Source: Eledone cirrhosa
Taxonomy: Eukaryota > Mollusca > Cephalopoda > Octopoda > Eledonidae
DNA: 64,000 bases
Reading direction: 5' to 3'
Assembly: GCA_964016885.1 (NCBI GenBank)
Contig: OZ024744.1
Coordinates: 24,226,798 to 24,290,797, forward strand
Positions 41,832 to 55,900 of this stretch are shown here, in pieces (the first letter of the stretch is position 1; every line of letters starts with the position of its first letter). Position numbers and translations under genes: made by a program. The notes beneath the pieces were generated by a model. It saw only the letters and a program-made list of their open reading frames with translations, did not search any database and was not told the DNA's origin.

Positions 41832-44800
41832 AATCTTAAGAACTGACTCGTTTTAACAACAGTTGAATCTTAAGAACTGATTCGTTTTAACAACAGTTCA
41901 AACTTAAGAACTGACTCGTTTTAACAACAGTTGAATCTTAAGAACTGTCTCGTTTTAACAACAGTTGAATCTTAAGAACTTACTCGTTTTAACAACAGTT
42001 GAATCTTATGATAAAACTCATTTTAACAACAGTTGAATCTTAAGATAAAACTCGTTTTAACAACAGTTGAATCTTAAGAACTGACTCGTTTTAACAACAG
42101 TTGAATCTTAAGATAAAACTCGTTTTAACAGCAGTTGAATCTTAAGAACTGACTCGTTTTAACAACAGTTGAATCTTAAGAACTGACTCGTTTTATAAAC
42201 AGTTCAACCTTAAGAACTGACTCGTTTTAACAACAGTTGAATATTAAGAACTGATTCGTTTTAACAGCAGTTGAATCTTAATATAAAACTCGTTTTAACA
42301 ACAGTTGAATCTTAAGATAAAACTAGTTTTAACAACAGTTGAATCTTAAGAACTGACTCGTTTTAATAACAGTTGAATCTTAAGATAGAACTCGTTTTAA
42401 CAACAGTTGAATCTTAAGAACTGACTCGTTTTAACAACAGTTGAATTTTAAGATAAAACTCGTTTTAACAACAGTTGAATCTTAATAACTGACTTGTTTT
42501 ATCAACAGTTCAACCTTAAGAACTGACTCATTTTAACAACAGTTGAATCTTCAAATAAAACTCGTTTTAACAACAGTTGAATGTTAAGAACTGAATCGTT
42601 TTAACAACAGCTGAATCTTAAGATAAACTCGTTTTAACAACAGTTGAATCTTAAGATAAACCTCGTTTTAACAACAGTTTAATCTTAAGAACTGAATCGT
42701 TTTAACAACAGTTGAATCTTAAGATAAAATCCGTTTTAACAATAGTTGAATCTTAAGAACTGATTCGTTTTTACAACAGTTCAAACTTAAGAACTGACTC
42801 GTTTTAACAACAGCTGAATCTTAAGATGAAACTCGTTTTAACAACAGTTGAATCTTAAGAACTGACTCATTTTAACAACAGTTGAATCTTAAGATAAAAT
42901 TTCATTTTAACAACAGTTGAATCTTGAAATAAAACTCGTTTTAACAACAGTTGAATCTTAAGAACTGACTCGTTTTAACAACAGTTGAATCTTAAGAACT
43001 GACTCGTTTTAACAACAATTCAACCTTAAGAACTGACTCGTTTTAACAACAGTTGAATCTTAAGAACTGACTCGTTTTAACAACAGTTGAATCTTCAAAT
43101 AAAACTCGTTTTAACAACAGTTGAATCTTAAGAACTGACTCGTTTTAACAACAGTTGAGTCTTAAGATAAAACTCGTTTTAACAACAGTTGAATCTTAAG
43201 AACTGACTCGTTTTAACAACAGCTGAATCTTAAGATAAAACTCGTGTTAACAACAGTTGAATCTTAAGAACTGACTCGTTTTAACAACAGTTCAACCTTA
43301 AGAACTGACTCGTTTTAACAACTGTTGAATCTTCAAATAAAACTCGTTTTAACAACAGTTGAATCTTAAGAATTGACTCGTTTTAACAACAATTAAATCT
43401 TAAGAACTGATTCGTTTTAACAAAAGTTGAGTCTTAAGATAAAACTCGTTTTAACAACAGTTGAATCTTAAGTACTGACTCGTTTTAACAACAGTTGAAT
43501 CTTAAGATAAAATTCGTTTTAACAACAGTTGAATCTTAAGAACTGATTCGTTTTAACAACAGTTCAAACTTAAGAACAGACTCGTATTAACAACAGTTGA
43601 ATCTTATTATAAAACTCATTTTAACAACAGTTCAACCTTAAGAACTGACTCGTTTTAACAACAGTTGAATTTTCAAGTAAACCTCGTTTTAACAACAGTT
43701 GCATCTTAAGAACTGGCTCGTTTAAACAACAGTTGAATCTTAAGATAAAACTCGTTTTAACAACAGTTGAATCATAAGAACTGACTCGTTTTAACAACAG
43801 TTGAATCTTCAAATAAAACTCGTTTTAACAACAGTTGAATCTTAAGAACTGACTCGTTTTAACAACAGTTGAATCTTAAGATAAAACTCGTTTTAACAAC
43901 AGTTGAATCTTAAGAACTAATTCGTTTTAACAACAGTTCAAACTTAAGAACAGACTCGTATTAACAACAGTTGAATCTTATTATAAAACTCATTTTAACA
44001 ACAGTTCAACCTTAAGAACTGACTCGTTTTAACAACAGTTGAATCTTCAAATAAACCTCGTTTTAACAACAGTTGCATCTTAAGAACTGGCTCGTTTAAA
44101 CAACAGTTGAATCTTAAGATAAAACTCGTTTTAACAACAGTTGAATCTTAAGAACTGACTCGTTTTAACAACAGTTGAATCTTCAAATAAAACTCGTTTT
44201 AACAACAGTTGAATCTTAAGAACTGACTCGTTTTAACAGCAGTCCAACCTTAAGAACTGACTCGTTTTAACAACAGTTGAATCTTCAAATAAAACTCGTT
44301 TTAACAACAGTTGAATCTTAAGAATTGACTCGTTTTAACAACAGTTGAATCTTAAGACAAAACCCGTTTTAACAACAGTTGAATCTTAAGAACTGACTCG
44401 TTTTAACAACAGTTGAATCTTAAGATAAAACTCGTTTTAACAACAGTTGAATCTTAAGAACTGACTCGTTTTAACAACAGTTGAATCTTAAGATAAACTC
44501 GTTTTAACAACAGTTGAATTTTAAGAACTGACTCGTTTTAACAACAGCTGCATCTTAAGATAAAACTCGTATTAACAACAGTTGAATCATAAGAACTGAC
44601 TCGTTTTAACAACAGTTGAATCTTAAGAACTGACTCGTTTTATAAACAGTTCAACCTTAAGAACTGACTCGTTTTAACAACAGTTGAATCTTAAAAACTG
44701 ACTCGTTTTAACCGCAGCTGAATCTTATAATACAACTCTTTTTAACAACAGTTGAATCTTCAGATAAAACTCGTTTTAACAACAGATGATTCTCAAGAAC

Positions 44801-46768
44801 TGACTCGTTTTAACAACAGTTGAATCTTAAGATAAAACTCGTTTTAGCAACAGTTGAATCTTAAGAACTGACTCGTAATAACAACAATTGAATCTTAAGA
44901 TAACATTCGTTTTAACAACAGTTGCGTCTTAAGAACTGACTCGTTTTAACGACAGTTGAATCTTAAGATAAACCTCGTTTTAACAACGGTTGAATCTTAA
45001 GAACTGACTCGTTTTATCAACAGTTCAACCTTAAGAACTGACTCATTTTAACAACAGTTAAATCTTCAAATAAAACCCGTTTTAACAACAGTTGAATGTT
45101 AAGAACTGATTCGTTTTAACAACAGCAGAATCTTAAGAACTGACTCGTTTTAACAACAGTTGAATCTTAAGATAAAATTCGTTTTAACAACAGTTGAATC
45201 TTAAGAACTGATTCGTTTTAACAACAGTTCAAACTTAAGAACTGACTCGTTTTAACAACAGTTGAATCTTAAGATAAAACTCGTTTTAACAACAGTTGAA
45301 TCTTAAGAACTGTCTCGTTTTAACAACAGTTGAATCTTAAGAACTGACTCGTTTTAACAACAGTTGAATCTTAAGATAAAACTCGTTTTAACAACAGTTG
45401 AATCTTAAGAACTGACTCGTTTTAACAACAGTTGAATCTTAAGATAAAACTCGTTTTAACAACAGTTGAATCTTAAGAACTGACTCGTTTTAACAACAGT
45501 TGAATATTAAGAACTGATTCGTTTTAACAGCAGTTGAATCTTAATATAAAACTCGTTTTAACAACAGTTGAATCTTAAGATAAACCTCGTTTTAACAACG
45601 GTTGAATCTTAAGAACTGACTCGTTTTATCAACAGTTCAACCTTAAGAACTGACTCATTTTAACAACAGTTGAATCTTCAAATAAAACTCGTTTTAACAA
45701 CAGTTGAATGTTAAGAACTGATTCGTTTTAACAACAGCTGAATCTTAAGATAAACTCGTTTTAACAACAGTTGAATCTTAAGATAAACCTCGTTTTAACA
45801 ACAGTTTAATCTTAAGAACTGACTCGTTTTAACAACAGTTGAATCTTAAGAACTGATTCGTTTTAACAACAGTTCAAACTTAAGAACTGACTCGTTTTAA
45901 CAACAGTTGAATCTTAAGAACTGTCTCGTTTTAACAACAGTTGCATCTTAAGAACTTACTCGTTTTAACAACAGTTGAATCTTATGATAAAACTCATTTT
46001 AACAACAGTTGAATCTTAAGATAAAACTCGTTTTAACAACAGTTGAATCTTAAGATAAAACTCGTTTTAACAGCAGTTGAATCTTAAGAACTGACTCGTT
46101 TTAACAACAGTTGAATCTTAAGAACTGACTCGTTTTATAAACAGTTCAACCTTAAGAACTGACTCGTTTTAACAACAGTTGAATATTAAGAACTGATTCG
46201 TTTTAACAGCAGTTGAATCTTAATATAAAACTCGTTTTAACAACAGTTGAATCTTAAGATAAAACTAGTTTTAACAACAGTTGAATCTTAAGAACTGACT
46301 CGTTTTAATAACAGTTGAATCTTAAGATAGAACTCGTTTTAACAACAGTTGAATCTTAAGAACTGACTCGTTTTAACAACAGCTGAATTTTAAGATAAAA
46401 CTCGTTTTAACAACAGTTGAATCTTAATAACTGACTTGTTTTATCAACAGTTCAACCTTAAGAACTGACTCATTTTAACAACAGTTGAATCTTCAAATAA
46501 AACTCGTTTTAACAACAGTTGAATGTTAAGAACTGAATCGTTTTAACAACAGCTGAATCTTAAGATAAACTCGTTTTAACAACAGTTGAATCTTTAGATA
46601 AACCTCGTTTTAACAACAGTTTAATCTTAAGAACTGAATCGTTTTAACAACAGTTGAATCTTAAGATAAAATCCGTTTTAACAATAGTTGAATCTTAAGA
46701 ACTGATTCGTTTTAACAACAGTTCAAACTTAAGAACTGACTCGTTTTAACAACAGCTGAATCTTAAGA
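38851..46768 (+). repeat. Two full 3.9-kb HOR units (3,976 and 3,942 bp)
   Basis: Measured between GATGAAACTCG markers, the units are 38,851-42,826 (3,976 bp) and 42,827-46,768 (3,942 bp). The 34-bp difference is a missing type A monomer near 46,035-46,070, where two type B monomers become adjacent before CAGCAGTTG. Diagnostic order within a unit: TTTCATTTTAAC, TTGAAATAAAACTC, CAACAATTCAACC, GAGTCTTAAG, CAACTGTTG, CAATTAAATC, AAGTACTG, ACAGACTCGTATTAAC, CAGCAGTCCAACC, AAGACAAAACCC, GCTGCATC, ATCATAAGAACTG, GCAGCTG with TTATAATAC, GTAATAACAAC, CAACAGCAGAATC, AACTGTCTCG, AACTTACTCG, CTAGTTTT, AGATAGAACTC, CTTAATAACTGACTTG and AAGATGAAAC. Confidence 0.87.
41832..45853 (+). repeat. Left copy of the 18,147-bp-spaced repeat
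   Basis: This block matches 59,979-64,000 at offset 18,147. Variants that link these two copies and are absent from the corresponding places of the units at 39, 47 and 55 kb include CTCGTGTTAACAAC (43,241 and 61,388) and the TTTCAAGTAAACC allele (43,671 and 61,818). The first mismatch at the left is 41,831 (T) against 59,978 (G). Private differences are few: TTGAATTTTAAG near 42,442 (CTGAATTTTAAG in the partner), CGTTTTTACAAC near 42,768, and a T-to-A change at 43,774. The right copy runs off the window end, so the repeat is longer than seen. Confidence 0.88.
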
Positions 46769-49555
46769 TGAAACTCGTTTTAACAACAGTTGAATCTTAA
46801 GAACTGACTCATTTTAACAACAGTTGAATCTTAAGATAAAATTTCATTTTAACAACAGTTGAATCTTGAAATAAAACTCGTTTTAACAACAGTTGAATCT
46901 TAAGAACTGACTCGTTTTAACAACAGTTGAATCTTAAGAACTGACTCGTTTTAACAACAATTCAACCTTAAGAACTGACTCGTTTTAACAACAGTTGAAT
47001 CTTAAGAACTGACTCGTTTTAACAACAGTTGAATCTTCAAATAAAACTCGTTTTAACAACAGTTGAATCTTAAGAACTGACTCGTTTTAACAACAGTTGA
47101 GTCTTAAGATAAAACTCGTTTTAACAACAGTTGAATCTTAAGAACTGACTCGTTTTAACAACAGCTGAATCTTAAGATAAAACTCGTTTTAACAACAGTT
47201 GAATCTTAAGAACTGACTCGTTTTAACAACAGTTCAACCTTAAGAACTGACTCGTTTTAACAACTGTTGAATCTTCAAATAAAACTCGTTTTAACAACAG
47301 TTGAATCTTAAGAATTGACTCGTTTTAACAACAATTAAATCTTAAGAACTGATTCGTTTTAACAAAAGTTGAGTCTTAAGATAAAACTCGTTTTAACAAC
47401 AGTTGAATCTTAAGTACTGACTCGTTTTAACAACAGTTGAATCTTAAGATAAAATTCGTTTTAACAACAGTTGAATCTTAAGAACTGATTCGTTTTAACA
47501 ACAGTTCAAACTTAAGAACAGACTCGTATTAACAACAGTTGAATCTTATTATAAAACTCATTTTAACAACAGTTCAACCTTAAGAACTGACTCGTTTTAA
47601 CAACAGTTGAATCTTCAAGTAAACCTCGTTTTAACAACAGTTGCATCTTAAGAACTGGCTCGTTTAAACAACAGTTGAATCTTAAGATAAAACTCGTTTT
47701 AACAACAGTTGAATCTTAAGAACTGACTCGTTTTAACAACAGTTGAATCTTCAAATAAAACTCGTTTTAACAACAGTTGAATCTTAAGAACTGACTCGTT
47801 TTAACAACAGTTGAATCTTAAGATAAAACTCGTTTTAACAACAGTTGAATCTTAAGAACTAATTCGTTTTAACAACAGTTCAAACTTAAGAACAGACTCG
47901 TATTAACAACAGTTGAATCTTATTATAAAACTCATTTTAACAACAGTTCAACCTTAAGAACTGACTCGTTTTAACAACAGTTGAATCTTCAAATAAACCT
48001 CGTTTTAACAACAGTTGCATCTTAAGAACTGGCTCGTTTAAACAACAGTTGAATCTTAAGATAAAACTCGTTTTAACAACAGTTGAATCTTAAGAACTGA
48101 CTCGTTTTAACAACAGTTGAATCTTCAAATAAAACTCGTTTTAACAACAGTTGAATCTTAAGAACTGACTCGTTTTAACAGCAGTCCAACCTTAAGAACT
48201 GACTCGTTTTAACAACAGTTGAATCTTCAAATAAAACTCGTTTTAACAACAGTTGAATCTTAAGAATTGACTCGTTTTAACAACAGTTGAATCTTAAGAC
48301 AAAACCCGTTTTAACAACAGTTGAATCTTAAGAACTGACTCGTTTTAACAACAGTTGAATCTTAAGATAAACTCGTTTTAACAACAGTTGAATTTTAAGA
48401 ACTGACTCGTTTTAACAACAGCTGCATCTTAAGATAAAACTCGTATTAACAACAGTTGAATCATAAGAACTGACTCGTTTTAACAACAGTTGAATCTTAA
48501 GAACTGACTCGTTTTATAAACAGTTCAACCTTAAGAACTGACTCGTTTTAACAACAGTTGAATCTTAAGAACTGACTCGTTTTAACAACAGTTGAATCTT
48601 AAGAACTGATTCGTTTTAACAACAGTTCAAACTTAAGAGCTGACTCGTTTTAACAACAGTTGAATCTTAAGAACTGTCTCGTTTTAACAACAGTTGAATC
48701 TTAAGAACTTACTCGTTTTAACAACAGTTGAATCTTATGATAAAACTCATTTTAACAACAGTTGAATCTTAAGATAAAACTCGTTTTAACAACAGTTGAA
48801 TCTTAAGAACTGACTCGTTTTAACAACAGTTGAATCTTAAGATAAAACTCGTTTTAACAGCAGTTGAATCTTAAGAACTGACTCGTTTTAACAACAGTTG
48901 AATCTTAAGAACTGACTCGTTTTATAAACAGTTCAACCTTAAGAACTGACTCGTTTTAACAACAGTTGAATATTAAGAACTGATTCGTTTTAACAGCAGT
49001 TGAATCTTAATATAAAACTCGTTTTAACAACAGTTGAATCTTAAGATAAAACTAGTTTTAACAACAGTTGAATCTTAAGAACTGACTCGTTTTAATAACA
49101 GTTGAATCTTAAGATAGAACTCGTTTTAACAACAGTTGAATCTTAAGAACTGACTCGTTTTAACAACAGCTGAATTTTAAGATAAAACTCGTTTTAACAA
49201 CAGTTGAATCTTAATAACTGACTTGTTTTATCAACAGTTCAACCTTAAGAACTGACTCATTTTAACAACAGTTGAATCTTCAAATAAAACTCGTTTTAAC
49301 AACAGTTGAATGTTAAGAACTGAATCGTTTTAACAACAGCTGAATCTTAAGATAAACTCGTTTTAACAACAGTTGAATCTTAAGATAAACCTCGTTTTAA
49401 CAACAGTTTAATCTTAAGAACTGAATCGTTTTAACAACAGTTGAATCTTAAGATAAAATCCGTTTTAACAATAGTTGAATCTTAAGAACTGATTCGTTTT
49501 AACAACAGTTCAAACTTAAGAACTGACTCGTTTTAACAACAGCTGAATCTTAAGA
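46769..49555 (+). repeat. Deleted 3.9-kb HOR unit (2,787 bp)
   Basis: This unit lacks 1,155 bp relative to the 3,942-bp unit, about 34 monomers including one of 33 bp. Two losses can be seen. Two monomers are gone near 48,350, before the 33-bp ATAAA monomer. A longer run is gone near 48,560-48,600, where the sequence passes from the ATAAACAGTTCAACC region directly to AACTGATTCG, skipping the GCAGCTG, GTAATAAC, CAACGG and first AGTTTAATC segments. The same deleted form is at 54,211-56,997. Confidence 0.8.
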
Positions 49556-51390
49556 TGAAACTCGTTTTAACAACAGTTGAATCTTAAGAACTGACTCATT
49601 TTAACAACAGTTGAATCTTAACATAAAATTTCATTTTAACAACAGTTGAATCTTGAAATAAAACTCGTTTTAACAACAGTTGAATCTTAAGAACTGACTC
49701 GTTTTAACAACAGTTGAATCTTAAGAACTGACTCGTTTTAACAACAGTTGAATCTTAAGATAAAATTCGTTTTAACAACAGTTGAATCTTAAGAACTGAT
49801 TCGTTTTAACAACAGTTCAAACTTAAGAACTGACTCGTTTTAACAACAGTTGAATCTTAAGATAAAACTCGTTTTAACAACAGTTGAATCTTAAGAACTG
49901 TCTCGTTTTAACAACAGTTGAATCTTAAGAACTGACTCGTTTTAACAACAGTTGAATCTTAAGATAAAACTCGTTTTAACAACAGTTGAATCTTAAGAAC
50001 TGACTCGTTTTAACAACAGTTGAATCTTAAGATAAAACTCGTTTTAACAACAGTTGAATCTTAAGAACTGACTCGTTTTAACAACAGTTGAATATTAAGA
50101 ACTGATTCGTTTTAACAGCAGTTGAATCTTAATATAAAACTCGTTTTAACAACAGTTGAATCTTAAGATAAACCTCGTTTTAACAACGGTTGAATCTTAA
50201 GAACTGACTCGTTTTATCAACAGTTCAACCTTAAGAACTGACTCATTTTAACAACAGTTGAATCTTCAAATAAAACTCGTTTTAACAACAGTTGAATGTT
50301 AAGAACTGATTCGTTTTAACAACAGCTGAATCTTAAGATAAACTCGTTTTAACAACAGTTGAATCTTAAGATAAACCTCGTTTTAACAACAGTTTAATCT
50401 TAAGAACTGACTCGTTTTAACAACAGTTGAATCTTAAGAACTGATTCGTTTTAACAACAGTTCAAACTTAAGAACTGACTCGTTTTAACAACAGTTGAAT
50501 CTTAAGAACTGTCTCGTTTTAACAACAGTTGAATCTTAAGAACTTACTCGTTTTAACAACAGTTGAATCTTATGATAAAACTCATTTTAACAACAGTTGA
50601 ATCTTAAGATAAAACTCGTTTTAACAACAGTTGAATCTTAAGAACTGACTCGTTTTAACAACAGTTGAATCTTAAGATAAAACTCGTTTTAACAGCAGTT
50701 GAATCTTAAGAACTGACTCGTTTTAACAACAGTTGAATCTTAAGAACTGACTCGTTTTATAAACAGTTCAACCTTAAGAACTGACTCGTTTTAACAACAG
50801 TTGAATATTAAGAACTGATTCGTTTTAACAGCAGTTGAATCTTAATATAAAACTCGTTTTAACAACAGTTGAATCTTAAGATAAAACTAGTTTTAACAAC
50901 AGTTGAATCTTAAGAACTGACTCGTTTTAATAACAGTTGAATCTTAAGATAGAACTCGTTTTAACAACAGTTGAATCTTAAGAACTGACTCGTTTTAACA
51001 ACAGCTGAATTTTAAGATAAAACTAGTTTTAACAACAGTTGAATCTTAATAACTGACTTGTTTTATCAACAGTTCAACCTTAAGAACTGACTCATTTTAA
51101 CAACAGTTGAATCTTCAAATAAAACTCGTTTTAACAACAGTTGAATGTTAAGAACTGAATCGTTTTAACAACAGCTGAATCTTAAGATAAACTCGTTTTA
51201 ACAACAGTTGAATCTTAAGATAAACCTCGTTTTAACAACAGTTTAATCTTAAGAACTGAATCGTTTTAACAACAGTTGAATCTTAAGATAAAATCCGTTT
51301 TAACAATAGTTGAATCTTAAGAACTGATTCGTTTTAACAACAGTTCAAACTTAAGAACTGACTCGTTTTAACAACAGCTGAATCTTAAGA
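49556..51390 (+). repeat. Shortest 3.9-kb HOR unit (1,835 bp)
   Basis: Only 54 monomers lie between markers. The break is near 49,740-49,770. There the unit jumps from the GAATCTTGAAATAAAACTC segment to AAGATAAAATTCG and AACTGATTCG, omitting the CAACAATTCAACC to GTAATAACAAC half of the unit. The identical arrangement recurs at 56,998-58,832. Inside, AAAACTAGTTTT occurs a second time near 51,019, an allele shared with 58,461. Confidence 0.8.
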
Positions 51391-51722
51391 TGAAACTCGT
51401 TTTAACAACAGTTGAATCTTAAGAACTGACTCATTTTAACAACAGTTGAATCTTAAGATAAAATTTCATTTTAACAACAGTTGAATCTTGAAATAAAACT
51501 CGTTTTAACAACAGTTGAATCTTAAGAACTGACTCGTTTTAACAACAGTTGAATCTTAAGAACTGACTCGTTTTAACAACAATTCAACCTTAAGAACTGA
51601 CTCGTTTTAACAACAGTTGAATCTTAAGAACTGACTCGTTTTAACAACAGTTGAATCTTCAAATAAAACTCGTTTTAACAACAGTTGAATCTTAAGAACT
51701 GACTCGTTTTAACAACAGTTGA

Positions 51723-52987
51723 GTCTTAAGATAAAACTCGTTTTAACAACAGTTGAATCTTAAGAACTGACTCGTTTTAACAACAGTTGAATCTTCAAAT
51801 AAAACTCGTTTTAACAACAGTTGAATCTTAAGAACTGACTCGTTTTAACAGCAGTCCAACCTTAAGAACTGACTCGTTTTAACAACAGTTGAATCTTCAA
51901 ATAAAACTCGTTTTAACAACAGTTGAATCTTAAGAATTGACTCGTTTTAACAACAGTTGAATCTTAAGACAAAACCCGTTTTAACAACAGTTGAATCTTA
52001 AGAACTGACTCGTTTTAACAACAGTTGAATCTTAAGATAAAACTCGTTTTAACAACAGTTGAATCTTAAGAACTGACTCGTTTTAACAACAGTTGAATCT
52101 TAAGATAAACTCGTTTTAACAACAGTTGAATTTTAAGAACTGACTCGTTTTAACAACAGCTGCATCTTAAGATAAAACTCGTATTAACAACAGTTGAATC
52201 ATAAGAACTGACTCGTTTTAACAACAGTTGAATCTTAAGAACTGACTCGTTTTATAAACAGTTCAACCTTAAGAACTGACTCGTTTTAACAACAGTTGAA
52301 TCTTAAAAACTGACTCGTTTTAACCGCAGCTGAATCTTATAATACAACTCTTTTTAACAACAGTTGAATCTTCAGATAAAACTCGTTTTAACAACAGATG
52401 ATTCTCAAGAACTGACTCGTTTTAACAACAGTTGAATCTTAAGATAAAACTCGTTTTAGCAACAGTTGAATCTTAAGAACTGACTCGTAATAACAACAAT
52501 TGAATCTTAAGATAACATTCGTTTTAACAACAGTTGCGTCTTAAGAACTGACTCGTTTTAACGACAGTTGAATCTTAAGATAAACCTCGTTTTAACAACG
52601 GTTGAATCTTAAGAACTGACTCGTTTTATCAACAGTTCAACCTTAAGAACTGACTCATTTTAACAACAGTTAAATCTTCAAATAAAACCCGTTTTAACAA
52701 CAGTTGAATGTTAAGAACTGATTCGTTTTAACAACAGCAGAATCTTAAGAACTGACTCGTTTTAACAACAGTTGAATCTTAAGATAAAATTCGTTTTAAC
52801 AACAGTTGAATCTTAAGAACTGATTCGTTTTAACAACAGTTCAAACTTAAGAACTGACTCGTTTTAACAACAGTTGAATCTTAAGATAAAACTCGTTTTA
52901 ACAACAGTTGAATCTTAAGAACTGTCTCGTTTTAACAACAGTTGAATCTTAAGAACTGACTCGTTTTAACAACAGTTGAATCTTAAG
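51723..52987 (+). repeat. Segment linking the two 7,442-bp copies
   Basis: This stretch of about 1.27 kb carries the CAGCAGTCCAACC to AACTGTCTCG half of the 3.9-kb HOR (GCTGCATC, ATCATAAG, TTATAATACAACTCTTTTT, GTAATAACAAC, CAACAGCAGAATC). That half is missing from the shorter units on either side. It enters at 51,780 by skipping the CAACTGTTG to TTCAAATAAACC part. At 52,990 it joins GATAAACC without the TTAATATAAAACTC monomer present at 45,541. Confidence 0.72.
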
Positions 52988-55900
52988 ATAAAACTCGTTT
53001 TAACAACAGTTGAATCTTAAGATAAACCTCGTTTTAACAACGGTTGAATCTTAAGAACTGACTCGTTTTATCAACAGTTCAACCTTAAGAACTGACTCAT
53101 TTTAACAACAGTTGAATCTTCAAATAAAACTCGTTTTAACAACAGTTGAATGTTAAGAACTGATTCGTTTTAACAACAGCTGAATCTTAAGATAAACTCG
53201 TTTTAACAACAGTTGAATCTTAAGATAAACCTCGTTTTAACAACAGTTTAATCTTAAGAACTGACTCGTTTTAACAACAGTTGAATCTTAAGAACTGATT
53301 CGTTTTAACAACAGTTCAAACTTAAGAACTGACTCGTTTTAACAACAGTTGAATCTTAAGAACTGTCTCGTTTTAACAACAGTTGCATCTTAAGAACTTA
53401 CTCGTTTTAACAACAGTTGAATCTTATGATAAAACTCATTTTAACAACAGTTGAATCTTAAGATAAAACTCGTTTTAACAACAGTTGAATCTTAAGATAA
53501 AACTCGTTTTAACAGCAGTTGAATCTTAAGAACTGACTCGTTTTAACAACAGTTGAATCTTAAGAACTGACTCGTTTTATAAACAGTTCAACCTTAAGAA
53601 CTGACTCGTTTTAACAACAGTTGAATATTAAGAACTGATTCGTTTTAACAGCAGTTGAATCTTAATATAAAACTCGTTTTAACAACAGTTGAATCTTAAG
53701 ATAAAACTAGTTTTAACAACAGTTGAATCTTAAGAACTGACTCGTTTTAATAACAGTTGAATCTTAAGATAGAACTCGTTTTAACAACAGTTGAATCTTA
53801 AGAACTGACTCGTTTTAACAACAGCTGAATTTTAAGATAAAACTCGTTTTAACAACAGTTGAATCTTAATAACTGACTTGTTTTATCAACAGTTCAACCT
53901 TAAGAACTGACTCATTTTAACAACAGTTGAATCTTCAAATAAAACTCGTTTTAACAACAGTTGAATGTTAAGAACTGAATCGTTTTAACAACAGCTGAAT
54001 CTTAAGATAAACTCGTTTTAACAACAGTTGAATCTTTAGATAAACCTCGTTTTAACAACAGTTTAATCTTAAGAACTGAATCGTTTTAACAACAGTTGAA
54101 TCTTAAGATAAAATCCGTTTTAACAATAGTTGAATCTTAAGAACTGATTCGTTTTAACAACAGTTCAAACTTAAGAACTGACTCGTTTTAACAACAGCTG
54201 AATCTTAAGATGAAACTCGTTTTAACAACAGATGAATCTTAAGAACTGACTCATTTTAACAACAGTTGAATCTTAAGATAAAATTTCATTTTAACAACAG
54301 TTGAATCTTGAAATAAAACTCGTTTTAACAACAGTTGAATCTTAAGAACTGACTCGTTTTAACAACAGTTGAATCTTAAGAACTGACTCGTTTTAACAAC
54401 AATTCAACCTTAAGAACTGACTCGTTTTAACAACAGTTGAATCTTAAGAACTGACTCGTTTTAACAACAGTTGAATCTTCAAATAAAACTCGTTTTAACA
54501 ACAGTTGAATCTTAAGAACTGACTCGTTTTAACAACAGTTGAGTCTTAAGATAAAACTCGTTTTAACAACAGTTGAATCTTAAGAACTGACTCGTTTTAA
54601 CAACAGCTGAATCTTAAGATAAAACTCGTTTTAACAACAGTTGAATCTTAAGAACTGACTCGTTTTAACAACAGTTCAACCTTAAGAACTGACTCGTTTT
54701 AACAACTGTTGAATCTTCAAATAAAACTCGTTTTAACAACAGTTGAATCTTAAGAATTGACTCGTTTTAACAACAATTAAATCTTAAGAACTGATTCGTT
54801 TTAACAAAAGTTGAGTCTTAAGATAAAACTCGTTTTAACAACAGTTGAATCTTAAGTACTGACTCGTTTTAACAACAGTTGAATCTTAAGATAAAATTCG
54901 TTTTAACAACAGTTGAATCTTAAGAACTGATTCGTTTTAACAACAGTTCAAACTTAAGAACAGACTCGTATTAACAACAGTTGAATCTTATTATAAAACT
55001 CATTTTAACAACAGTTCAACCTTAAGAACTGACTCGTTTTAACAACAGTTGAATCTTCAAGTAAACCTCGTTTTAACAACAGTTGCATCTTAAGAACTGG
55101 CTCGTTTAAACAACAGTTGAATCTTAAGATAAAACTCGTTTTAACAACAGTTGAATCTTAAGAACTGACTCGTTTTAACAACAGTTGAATCTTCAAATAA
55201 AACTCGTTTTAACAACAGTTGAATCTTAAGAACTGACTCGTTTTAACAACAGTTGAATCTTAAGATAAAACTCGTTTTAACAACAGTTGAATCTTAAGAA
55301 CTAATTCGTTTTAACAACAGTTCAAACTTAAGAACAGACTCGTATTAACAACAGTTGAATCTTATTATAAAACTCATTTTAACAACAGTTCAACCTTAAG
55401 AACTGACACGTTTTAACAACAGTTGAATCTTCAAATAAACCTCGTTTTAACAACAGTTGCATCTTAAGAACTGGCTCGTTTAAACAACAGTTGAATCTTA
55501 AGATAAAACTCGTTTTAACAACAGTTGAATCTTAAGAACTGACTCGTTTTAACAACAGTTGAATCTTCAAATAAAACTCGTTTTAACAACAGTTGAATCT
55601 TAAGAACTGACTCGTTTTAACAGCAGTCCAACCTTAAGAACTGACTCGTTTTAACAACAGTTGAATCTTCAAATAAAACTCGTTTTAACAACAGTTGAAT
55701 CTTAAGAATTGACTCGTTTTAACAACAGTTGAATCTTAAGACAAAACCCGTTTTAACAACAGTTGAATCTTAAGAACTGACTCGTTTTAACAACAGTTGA
55801 ATCTTAAGATAAACTCGTTTTAACAACAGTTGAATTTTAAGAACTGACTCGTTTTAACAACAGCTGCATCTTAAGATAAAACTCGTATTAACAACAGTTG

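Larger units (their letters stand above)
45546..51722 (+). repeat. Left copy of the 7,442-bp supra-HOR
   Basis: These 6,177 bp match 52,988-59,164 at constant offset 7,442. Markers at that spacing include TTGCATCTTAAGAACTTACTC (45,941 and 53,383), TCTTTAGATAAACC (46,591 and 54,033), and GATGAAAC at 46,769, 49,556 and 51,391 against 54,211, 56,998 and 58,833. The left limit is a mismatch at 45,545 and the right limit one at 51,723. Private substitutions include AAGAGCTGACTCG near 48,638 and TTAACATAAAATTTC near 49,618. It contains two internally deleted HOR units, so those deletions predate the 7.4-kb copying. Confidence 0.88.

Noticed and set aside
43621..43812. 63-codon open frame on the minus strand
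   Set aside because: It consists wholly of satellite monomers read in shifting frames (34 is not a multiple of 3), starts at TTG, has no visible upstream signals, and is closed by a stop in the homologous copies. It is chance, not a gene.
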